From contig BSWB01000004.1 of assembly GCA_033239125.1 (NCBI GenBank), forward strand, positions 142,422,926-142,486,925: 64,000 nucleotides of DNA, in the 5' to 3' direction. Shown here in pieces: positions 47,801 through 57,219 of this stretch (within the stretch, counting starts at the first letter, position 1; every line of letters begins with the position of its first letter). The position numbers were made by a program, and so were the translations under genes. The notes below the pieces were generated by a model. That model did not search any database. It saw nothing but the letters and a program-made list of their open reading frames with translations, and was not told the origin of the DNA. This DNA is from Fagopyrum homotropicum (Eukaryota > Streptophyta > Magnoliopsida > Caryophyllales > Polygonaceae).

Positions 47801-49260
47801 ATGGATTTCGTAAGGAGAATGTCGGGAAGGATAAAAGAGAAGAAGGGAGAGCAGAATAAGAAAAGGAAAGGCAATCCCTCCACCTCCTCATCCTCTAGGG
47901 CACCACCACCCTCGTCTCCCTCACTACCCTCCTCACCTTCACCTCCATCCTCACCTCCTCACCCTAGCATCCCGACCATACATGAGAACCACCTTGCTGC
48001 ATTTGAGAGGATCACGGAGAGGGCAGTGATTGGCCTTAGGTATTGTTGTTGGAGGATCTACATCCTCTCAACATAGTTGATGATCTTACATGGCTCTTGG
48101 ATAGAGCCGGATTACTTGTCTTCACGAACATTCGTGAAGACGCCTATGAGGAGATCACCCGGGAGGTTATGACGTCTTTCGAGCACAGCCACGTAGATAG
48201 GACCGTCTCTTTCCGCCTCATGGAGAGAGATTATCAGTTGAGTATCGTTGAGTTTGGGACCATTTTCGGGTTCCATGAGACCTTTAATGGTCGATTTCCG
48301 AGTGGAGTTTACCCCAAGAACTTTTGGGAGGAAGTGGCTATGGTTTATGCTGACGAGGACCGTTGGCAACCCGCTGATACCAAGGCTAGATTGATGTACC
48401 ATCTAGCCTTGAAGATAGCTCACCGCGTTCTTTCGGAGTGTCTCTTTCCTAGGAGGGAGACGCCCCAAAAGATCAAGACGGATGAGCTATTTTTGCTCTA
48501 TTGCATGCTATATGGACGCCGTGCAGATTGTGCTACTCTCTTGGCTGCTACGATGAGCAAGCTCAAGAACAAGAAGAAGGGGAACATCGGTTATGGTGGG
48601 ATAGTTACCCACATTGCTAGGAGTTTTGGTGTAGATTTTTCTGCTTGCACCCGCATACCGGCCGTTCCTTTAGGGCTACACGCATTCATGGTTAGGGGTC
48701 TCATTTTCCCCACACATGGAGGTCCGCCTTATGCGGGCATGCCTTGGGAGACTAGGACGGGTAGGGGTATAGAGTGGCTACCGGAGTATTCCATTATGGC
48801 GGGACGCCATAATAGGAAGGAGACGTTCGCTGCGATGCATGCGAACAGGATAGTAGCTCCCCCTTACGTCCCCTCACCGGTTGTCGAGGAGGAGGATATG
48901 AGAGATCAGTTCGAGAGTGGAGGAGGAGCGGAGCACGAGTTTGGCACGTTTCCGGACCAGCCGGAGGCGGCCCCAGATGTACCTAGACGCTCTCCACGTC
49001 CAGCTAGAGCCTCAGGCTCGTCATCTCGCCGCGCTAGCGTGAGTGAGAGGCCCACGTGGATGACCACACCTCCCACATGGTATGGCGTTCCCCCTCCTTG
49101 GTCCACGGAGCAGCCAGCAGCACCACCACCACCACCAGCACCAGTACCATCCGACGCCCCCGCATGGTACAGTCACGCCCCAGGATGGTACGAGCAGATG
49201 CCGTTGGGCTACCGGACTTTCAGAGAGAGTTGGAGCGTTGGAGATCCGGGCCGACGCTAG
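47801..49260 (+). pseudogene. ORF3 of element E, one frameshift
   Basis: The ATG at 47801 opens MDFVRRMSGRIKEKKGEQ with a basic, then Ser/Pro-rich N-terminus. A one-base shift near 48040 moves the text into the frame 48043-49260 (405 codons). Conserved blocks shared with D ORF3 are VSFRLMERDYQLS, IFGFHE, FWEEVAMVYADEDRWQP, RVLSECLFPRRETPQK, YGGIVTHIARSFGVD and YAGMPWE, followed by an acidic and Pro-rich tail. It lies where some plant gypsy elements carry an env-like gene, but no signal peptide or membrane segment is visible. It resembles uncharacterised plant retrotransposon proteins, so its function is unknown. Confidence 0.8.
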
Positions 49261-50722
49261 AGACGGACGCCTTGATGACCTCGACCACATGATGAGGGAC
49301 GTCTACCGCCAGCAGTTTGGGCGGCACTACGACTCCAACTTCTCCCCATTCCCACCTCCGCCGGCGCCGCAGTGATTCGATTTATGACCGTTCGTTTTAG
49401 ACATTCCCGCCACCACTTTGTGAGTTTCTTTTTCTTTTCTTTCTTTTCTTTCTTTCTTTTGAACATTAGGGACAATGTTCGTCCTAAGTATGGGGTGGGA
49501 TGTACTAAAAAGTTTGTAATAACTCTACTTACTATGTTCGCTTTCAATTGAGACTATCGTTGCATGTTCATTATGTGTTGCACGTTTCCTTATTGCATTG
49601 CATGAAAAGTAACTTGAAAAACCCATAAAAATAATAAAATTTTGAAAATTTTGAGCTTCTAATAAATTGAGATGATTTCCATGATAATCACTACTTGTGA
49701 ATTGAGTTGGATAACAATTGCATGCTTAAAAGGATTGTGAATTGAAAAGAATTTGAATGAATGAATTTTACCTCTTTTGCAAAGTTTTATAATGTGAAAA
49801 TGTTACCTAAATCATGCTAGGAAATTGAAGTTGAAATCACATTATAAGTTCCTATACTTCTTGTTGAAATGATTAAGGCAATTCGATACTTGCTTTCTTC
49901 TTTCTTTGATCATCTAGCTCCTCATTGAAATATTAGCCTCCTTTACCTATCCGGGAATTTGGAGAAGTGAATGAGAAAAAGGCATGTTTGATGTGGGAGG
50001 GCCATGAGAGCAATTATTTGCAATCAAATGAATAGAAAGAAATTGTAGGTTTGGGGAAGTCAATCATGACGATGAGTAACTCGGCACCATTCACATAGCC
50101 GGGTGTTTGTGTCTTGCCAAAGTTGGATTGAGCGATATTCCTAGCGGATTATGGTATGTGCGCTAAGGGTTTGAGGCATCTCTTGAAAAATTGAGAAACG
50201 CCAATCTCCTAGGCTTCGGTTTTTGTGCACCTCTATCCATAACTCCAAAAGTAAAGTCGAAAAATGAAAAGAAGAGAGCGAAGCTCTAAGTTGAAGTGTT
50301 GCGGGAACCGCACAAGAAGAAGAAGGTAGTTGTCCACTTTCCCGGGTTTATGCACCACTTTCCCTTAAAGTTTTCCCTTCCCTTCCATATTCTAGACCTT
50401 TTCTTTGAAAGTCCTTAAGATCAAAAGAATGTTATATGACTTGGTGATCTAAATTGAAGTTTCTTGTGATTGATTTTGACAATGTTTGAAGGTTATAATG
50501 CTTGTTTAGAAGTTAAGTTGGCTCATGAATTTTCTTTCCTTTTTACTCTTTGATTGAGTGTGTGAAAGTTTGAAGAACGATTGAAGCAAGGTTTGAGAAT
50601 GATCTATTCTTTAGAAGTCACATTCACCAAAAGAAGGTACACATATTTCATCCTAACTCTTGTTTAAAAGCTTTTTGAAAGACCTTGCTTAGGGACAAGC
50701 AAGTGTTAAGTATGGGGTTATT
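49261..50722 (+). other. 3' noncoding region of E
   Basis: Contains a GGGACAATGTTCGTCC sequence followed by AAGTATGGGGTGGG (49468-49500), the conserved block at 49938-50240, and the true polypurine tract AAGTATGGGGTTATT just before the LTR (50706-50722). No supported gene was seen. Confidence 0.7.
50046..50240 (+). other. conserved noncoding block (E)
   Basis: 50046-50161 matches 54088-54203 (minus) of D with about 5 mismatches in 116 bases. 50208-50240 matches 54011-54043 with one mismatch. A third piece, TTTACCTATCCGGGAATTTG, lies at about 49945-49964 (D 54283-54308). Neighbouring sequence is hardly alignable. No shared open frame was found. Confidence 0.8.
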
Positions 50723-52515
50723 TGTTAGCATGAAATATTGTGATATTTTAGGCACGTTTTCTAAACGTATTTGATTCATATTGATAGTCTTTGATTGAAC
50801 TTTGTGCATATGTGAGCTAGTATTACCTATATTGTCAATATGGATGTCTACACTAGTTCTATGATTGATTATAGGTGATTTGGAGCTATTTCCGAACGGA
50901 ATCGAGCAAAGGAGAGTTGATTCGATATGTCCAAGGATTGAGGACATTCTTAGGAAGCAAATTGAAGTTTTAGCTTGAGGAATGCACGAGGCTAGGGAAG
51001 AATCACGTTCTTGCCCAAAACCACGCTCTAAAATACGGCCGTACTACGAACCACGTTCAGTTCCACGGCCGTGGAACCCTTCAAAGGAAGCGTGATGCAT
51101 TCCAGTAACTATTACGGCCGTGGAATACATGGTACAAACCGTGACCTAATCCACGCCCTAAATTACGGTCGTGAGAACTTCCACGACCGTGATCTTGGCG
51201 GATCTTTTCGCCACACTTTGAAGCCACGATCTTTTGAAAGATTGGGCCGGGCCGATATTTTATCTTGCCCTATAAAAAGACGGACGAAGCAAGATTCCAT
51301 CAGCTTCGCTTACCCTCATTTATCACCGCTTAGACCCGACATCTTTGCTTAGCGGCATTTATCGACGCTTAGGGAATCTCAACACCGTTTGGCTTTCGCT
51401 TGGAAGCATTGATCATCTCATTGGAGATTGAAGTTCGCATCTGGGAATTACCCTAATCTCGCACTTTTGGTGGAGACTGCTGTTGAGATCTCCGGATTGG
51501 CGGAAGATCGAAGCTTTTTGGAAGATTTTGCAAGGAGATCTCTCTTCTTGTTTAGGTTTGAATTGGAAAACGGATTGACATCCCGTTTTCCCTTCTTTCC
51601 TAAGGTTGTGATTATTTGTTTTACTTTGAATCATTTGACAATACTTGTTTTCTTTGTGACTTTGAGATTGGTTTGAAGATTATTGAAAGTTCTTGAAAGT
51701 TTTCATCTTTCTATCTTTTAATTCTTAAATTGATATCAACATGACTGTTATTGGCTAAAAACCCTTAACAATTCTAAGGTGAAGGGTTGATAGTTGTGGC
51801 TTAGATGATGATAGATCGATCGTAAACAGATTAGACCCTGAGAGTTAGAGAGAATCGCCGACAACCCTAAATTACGGCCTGTTCTTGAGTCCACGGCCGT
51901 GGAACCTCAAGAACTAAACGTGATTTCTCTTAAGTCTACGAACTTGCTTTTACTTTAATCCAAAGTTAAAGATTTGCTTTAACTTAGTTTAGACTTGTCT
52001 TTTCTAGGTGGTAGTGAAGCCTCAACAACCTCTACCTCGATTGTGAGTGTCACAACCTCAATCGGTTAAGTTAGTCTTGATCCTTGGGTTACAAGTTTGG
52101 GTATTTGACATAAATTCTCACCTTTAGAATCTCTCTATATTGAGCCTCAACAACCTGTATAGAGAGTGCCTTGTAGATGAGTTACATAAGGTTTTTGGAA
52201 CTTCACCGTACGATTACCTTACATTAGCATACCTTTGCATATCTCAACTCTGTCTTTATATCATTAAGTATATCTTGAATCGATTGCCACAGCTGGATAC
52301 TTGGATCTTTAGGATTGTTGTCTTCCCAATATATTTGCAAACTCTCATATTCACTCGCTTGATAATCTGCAATCGTATTTGTTCCCACCCAAATCCCTAT
52401 GTTCGATACTCTGGAATTCTTGCTTAGCTACGTCGATCCGTATACTGCGGGTTCGCTGCTTGATTCTAGTTTTATAAATTTAAAGCTTATTTGCACACAC
52501 CTTTAGGGGCGAACA
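50723..52515 (+). repeat. 3' LTR of element E
   Basis: 1793 bp, about 99% identical to the 5' LTR. The perfect motif copy is at 51061-51076 and a near-copy at 51889-51904. Confidence 0.95.
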
Positions 52516-53519
52516 TTAAGGTAAAGACTCGAGCTTTCAGGGTCCTACTGTGACTAAGATTATTCTATCATTGTTTTTCCCACAACCTTCAGTCAATCAC
52601 CCTAGAATCACACAAAGAGATTAGCCACTCATCATCATGAAAGTATTAATCAAATATATGGGAAGAAAGTGAATATTTGAACAAGAAGAATTTAAGGAAA
52701 AGACTTCAATAACTGAATCAAATATCACAACAAAGCGTTCCTTGGATAAAAATCCAACAAGACAAGACAACAAGGAAGGGAATCTAAGATGATCTTACAA
52801 AAACCGTTCAAAAGCTATAAAAGCTACAATCTTCCTTCTTCAACCTTCAAAAAGGTTCTTCAAGTCTCCCAACTGGAGTGTGGCTGATGCGTGCTATGCG
52901 GAATCTCCAGCTGTATGTGGATGTATGCAGCGTGTCGGATTTGTGGGAAATCCGACCCTTTTTATAGGAAAAATACCCTCCAAAGATAAGATATCTTAGA
53001 AAGATCTCTTCCCATAAAAATAGGTAAAATATATGATCTAGCATATCTTCTTCCTTCCAGGAGCCAATCCCAAAAATATAAGATCTCTTTCCAAAGATAA
53101 AAGATCTCAGCCAAGAATAAAATATTCTCGCCGCGTCCTAGGTGTTCGCCTTGGTCAAGTCGACTTCTTTGGATCACCTCGGTCGAGGTGAATCTGTGGT
53201 CAACCGAGGTGAATCACAACTGAAAGTGAAATCTCTCAAATCTGGTCCAAAGTGAATCTCTAATCCATGGCTATGCTTCCTGGATGGTTCCTTATGTTCC
53301 TGAATGTAGCTCCAATGACTCCATAGCTCCTTTTGCTCCTTTTTGATGCAAAACGTGCCATTTTACCTACGATTACAACAAAACCAGGTGTAGACCTCGA
53401 TTCCCGCAAAGGTAGATGAAATGGTAATATAATCACATATTATGCATACAAACATGCAGTTTATTGAAGATAAAACGTCCAAACAAACCCCAAAATATAG
53501 ACTATAATTCATGCTATCA
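52516..53519 (-). repeat. 3' LTR of D, right part (with E's second TTAAG)
   Basis: 52516-52520 is the second copy of the E target site. 52521-53519 (999 bp) completes the D LTR and matches 62128-63126. It carries CACCTCGGTCGAGGTG at 53175-53190 with half-sites on both sides. Confidence 0.95.
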
Positions 53520-54980
53520 AAATACCCCATACTTAGCCCTTGCTTGTCCTCAAGCAAGTTCCGCATATAAAAGGAAAGATAGAATGGATTATAAGTCAAG
53601 AAAATCAATGAAAAGTCTTTCAAAACATTTTTATGGTGTGCTACAATCATAGATCACTCTAAGAGAATACTTCATGGAATTTAAAATCAAAATATGATTA
53701 AAACATTTTATAAATATAAGAAAGTTGTTCATCTTTGCATAAAATCATAGAATGTGTAATAAGTCACAATTATCGAAATTAATCATGCATAATCCGGTTT
53801 AAACCGCTAAGTCAATCAACAAGCTCGAGGTCTCAAGAGCTTCCCAAAAGAAAGGTCAAGAAACGTGTAGGGTAGGGATGTATGTAAGGTAATATGGTGC
53901 TAGAATCCGGGAAAAGGATATACTTCACTTTCACTTTGACTTGCAACATCTTCCACCAATAAGCTTTGCTTACTTCACACTTTTTCTTTTTACTTTACTT
54001 TTTGGGATGCATGGATAGAGGTGCACAATAACCGAAGCCTAGGAAATCAGAAATCATCAATTTCTTGAGATGCATCACACCCTTGATGCACATACCATGA
54101 CCCGTTAGGAATATCGCTCAATCCGACTTTGGCAAGACACAAACACCCGGCTATGTGAATGGTGCCGAGTTACTCATCATCATGATTGACTTCCCCAAAC
54201 CTATTATTACTTTCTAACACTTTCACTTCCAGCCAACTTCTCAACTTTAACTTCACTTGCTTTCACCACTTCGCTTGCTTTCAAATTCCCGGATAGGTAA
54301 AGGGAGGCAAAATGTATATGAGAGGCTAAGCATGATCAAGAAGAAGAAGAGAGAAGAATGAATTGCCTTGGTCTTTCCAAGAAGAAAGTGAGAGAACTTA
54401 TCTTGCGGTGTCAACCTTCAAATTCAACATAATTTGGATAAAAACAAAGTATTAAACATGCCAAAAATTTCAAACAAAGCATTTAGCAACTTAAACATAT
54501 TATAAAACTTTCAAACACATAAAGAATTCAAAACCAGTCAGTAAGCAAGATCTTCACTAAGATCATATCCGGATAAAAAGCACAAAAATCGTTTTCGAAA
54601 ACTCTCAGTTAACCCACCTCGGTAGAGGTGTTCTTAGGTCAACCGAGGTGAAACACCTCGTTTGGCCAGAACTGCCCCGGTCGAGGTCAAAATTTTTTTT
54701 TTAAAACCAGTTTTTTTTTCAGTTTCGACGTTTTTCTCAATCAAATAACCTGTATGTATGCATGCAGTCTCACATAAACACATAGAAGCAAACTGAAGCA
54801 TAAAAATAAATATCCGATCAAGTAGAGTCATACATCACATACGTGTCAAATAATACATCAATAAACACCCTATACTTGGGACACACTGTCCCAGTGGGTC
54901 AAAATAAGTCTATAGGAATAAAGTACTCACCGGACATAAAGCTGAACTGCATAAAAATAAGAAAGAAAATCTTGCAGCTC
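53520..54980 (-). other. 3' noncoding region of D
   Basis: The polypurine tract AAGTATGGGGTATTT (minus) adjoins the LTR at 53520-53535. The block conserved with E is at 54011-54308. A GGGACAGTGTGTCCC hairpin followed by AAGTATAGGGTG (minus) lies at about 54871-54895, just after ORF3. Motif sites of the CACCTCG type are at 54612-54700. No gene was seen. Confidence 0.7.
54088..54203 (-). other. conserved noncoding block (D)
   Basis: 116 bases, about 96% identical to 50046-50161 of E, although the two elements' LTRs are strongly diverged. It runs from TAGGTTTGGGGAAGTC to GGTATGTGC on the minus strand. Confidence 0.8.
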
Positions 54981-56378
54981 TCAGTAATCCTGATCCGGTG
55001 GTGGTGGTGGTGGTGGCACGTATGGATACTGGGATGGGTCAAATGGATAACCCATAGCCTGCTGGAACTGGATCTCCATCATCCTGCACTGATAATGTTG
55101 GCTCTCTAGCATCTGATGAGTCCAACTGTCGATCTGTCGGTGCTGGGCGGCAAATCTCTCATCGATGTCCACAGTAAGAGCAGCATAAGAGTCAATCATC
55201 TGCTCCGTCAGATCATCGATCCAACGGTGAGCCTCTGGGTCTCTATGTCGGCGTGCCCTACGCCTAGCAGGTCTCAATGGTGATGCAGCAGGTGCAGGCT
55301 CAGTATCATCATCATCCAAATCAATAACCGGCGCACTCGTCCCGGCAGTATCTGTCCCTGTATCCATCAGGACTCCACCATCCCTGTCATCAGCAGTCTC
55401 CTCATCATCTACCTCCTCCTCCTCAGCTGGCGCAGCTGCTGCCTCTCTATAATCCTCCATCAGTGGGGCCCAAGCGGTCTGCCAGTAATGAGGGTCATAA
55501 ACTATAAACTGGGCTGACCACCTGATCCCCTGTGGTGCAGTCAGCTCCCATGGCATCGCGACGTATGGTGTAGTCAGTCCTCGGGGAACCAGAATCCGCC
55601 GAGTGATCATCTCCTGCAGCCCTAGCGGCTTGGCAGCTGCCACCATAGTGCAAGTGTTGAGATCCATGTCCTGGTAGCTGGCGATGTGGGTCACAATCCC
55701 TCCGCAGCAAATGTCCCCCTTCTCCTTGGCCTTGATCCTGTGCAGATCCTCTGCCAGCATCAAGCAAAAGTCGGGGATCCCTCTAGTCACCATGCAATAT
55801 AGGCTAAAAAGCTCCCCCTGTCGGACCTTCTGGGGCGTCTCAGTACGCGCCAGAAAAGTCTCACTGAAGATACGGTGAGCTAACCTAAAAGCTAAGTGAA
55901 AAATAACCTTCTCCCTGGAGTCTCCAGGGCGCCACCTGTCTGCGTGCTCAACCACGTGAGCAATCTGTCCCCAAAACTCCCTAGCTACAGACCGGGAAGG
56001 GAAATCAACAGCGGTTGGGGCAGGAAAACCAAAAATGTCCCTCCAATACTCTAATGGCACTAAGAAGTTCCGGTTCATCAACCGGTACTTCACAGAACGC
56101 TCTGTGGGGAGGTAGGTAAAGGAGCTAACAAACTCTAGGGTGGGCTCCAAATAGGCAGGTGCGTGGATCTCAGTAAACTGATCCAATCCTACCGTCGATA
56201 TCATACGTCTAAGGTCTCCGTCCACATGGAGACAGTCAAAGGCTGACACGTCCAGGAAGCGAGGTGCTATCACTGGAAGGGCTGTTATACGGTCGTAATT
56301 GACCTGGTGTCGCTCGTGGATCACCGGTCGATAAGGTCGGGAAGAAGAGGAAGAAGGGGGATATATCCCTGATGGCAA
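54981..56378 (-). CDS. ORF3 of element D, unknown function
   Basis: An open frame of 465 codons. Residues 1-35 are Ser/Pro-rich. The conserved domain (about 40-290) has VKYRLMNRNFLVPLEYW, IFGFPAP, FWGQIAHVVEHADRWRPGD, RIFSETFLARTETPQKV, CCGGIVTHIA and YVAMPWELT. An acidic stretch (about 315-360), a basic RPARRRARRHRDPE patch, a helical region and a Pro tail follow. No membrane span or signal peptide is visible, so a classical envelope role is unlikely. The frame has no ATG at its start: its first codon is TTG, and a nearby ATG at 56397-56395 is in another frame, so a small lesion or an unusual start is likely. It is shared with E. Confidence 0.75.
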   Translation of the reverse strand: MPSGIYPPSSSSSRPYRPVIHERHQVNYDRITALPVIAPRFLDVSAFDCLHVDGDLRRMISTVGLDQFTEIHAPAYLEPTLEFVSSFTYLPTERSVKYRLMNRNFLVPLEYWRDIFGFPAPTAVDFPSRSVAREFWGQIAHVVEHADRWRPGDSREKVIFHLAFRLAHRIFSETFLARTETPQKVRQGELFSLYCMVTRGIPDFCLMLAEDLHRIKAKEKGDICCGGIVTHIASYQDMDLNTCTMVAAAKPLGLQEMITRRILVPRGLTTPYVAMPWELTAPQGIRWSAQFIVYDPHYWQTAWAPLMEDYREAAAAPAEEEEVDDEETADDRDGGVLMDTGTDTAGTSAPVIDLDDDDTEPAPAASPLRPARRRARRHRDPEAHRWIDDLTEQMIDSYAALTVDIDERFAAQHRQIDSWTHQMLESQHYQCRMMEIQFQQAMGYPFDPSQYPYVPPPPPPPDQDY

Positions 56379-56853
56379 GGCGTCTGTCAGAACTCATTTT
56401 CACTTCTATCTGTCAGGTCACCTCGGTCGGTCTGACAATACTCAAGAACACCTCGGCCGAGGCACAGCACGTCAGGACCGAGGCGAAAACTGCGTAACTA
56501 ATTTCCTCAAAAATTCCAGTTCTTTTCCCCCAAAATCACTACAACTGGTTCCTATGGGGTACTTAATCCGTTTCTCAGCAAATGCAGGGCAATCCAAGCC
56601 CAAATCGAAGCAAAATCAGCGAGGTTAGGGTTTCGTTATCTTTTTACCTCGTTCGGCCGTTTTGGTTCGATTTCTTCGCAGATCGGCGTTGCACTGGGAT
56701 CCTCTACGCTTTAATCGCAGTTTGGAAGCGAAAATCTTCGAAAACGAGCGAGAATCGAAGAGGCGAGGTGGAATGGGTCGCCGCGGTCGAGGGGTAGGTA
56801 AAGAGAAGAAAAAGAAATTTTTCCCCCTTTTATACCCTTTCTGGAACTGCTGT

Positions 56854-56959
56854 CACCTCAGTCGAGGTGGTCTCGACTGGACCGAGGTGGTACGGACCGA
56901 GGTGGTTCTTCAGAAACCCTAGTCGCCTCGGTTGCTCAAGAATCATCTCGGTCGAGGTG
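56854..56959. repeat. CACCTCG-NN-CGAGGTG motif cluster (D spacer)
   Basis: Two near-complete inverted repeats bracket at least four half-sites in about 105 bases. Spacing is irregular and the units are in both orientations. Confidence 0.85.
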
Positions 56960-57153
56960 CTCTGACAGCAACCAAGATGTGCCTCAGTCAAACTTCGTCT
57001 TCTCAAATTCTCGAACTTCTATCCTTCCAGTTATGCTCGTGGTTTGTACTCCTTCCTTAGATGTCACCTGTTATCTGTCTAGGACGCCAAAAACAAAACA
57101 AAGCAAAGTAAAAGCAAAACTATCTAAGCTAGACTAGAAAAAGGAAAAAGAGA

Positions 57154-57185
57154 GCAATACCTTGGGTTGCCTCCCAAGAAGCGCT
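57154..57185 (-). other. conserved hairpin after pol (D)
   Basis: Identical at 32 of 32 bases to the E hairpin (47009-47040), with stem CTTGGG/CCCAAG. It lies 34 bases after the pol stop. Confidence 0.8.
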
Positions 57186-57219
57186 TGGTTTAAGGTCGCT
57201 AGCTGGACCATAATGCGTC

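Larger units (their letters stand above)
39199..52515 (+). mobile_element. Athila-like Ty3/gypsy element E, full length
   Basis: This 13,317-bp element has LTRs at 39199-40990 and 50723-52515, a tRNA-Asp primer site, gag, pol (protease, RT, RNase H, integrase), ORF3, a long 3' noncoding region and a polypurine tract. The perfect duplication TTAAG flanks it. The LTRs show about 17-20 differences by eye (about 1%), the least in the stack. Three in-frame stops and one frameshift in ORF3 are the only coding lesions found, so this is a recently dead, structurally complete member. Confidence 0.95.
56379..57219 (-). other. noncoding spacer between pol and ORF3 of D
   Basis: Holds the densest motif clusters of D: 56409-56490 (with CACCTCGGCCGAGG) and 56785-57010 (CACCTCAGTCGAGGTG at 56854-56869, CATCTCGGTCGAGGTG at 56944-56959 and several GACCGAGGTGG). 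It also holds the hairpin at 57154-57185. No gene was seen. Confidence 0.7.

Noticed and set aside
47801..49260. Envelope glycoprotein
   Set aside because: The position fits the env-like label, but no signal peptide or membrane span is visible here or in D.
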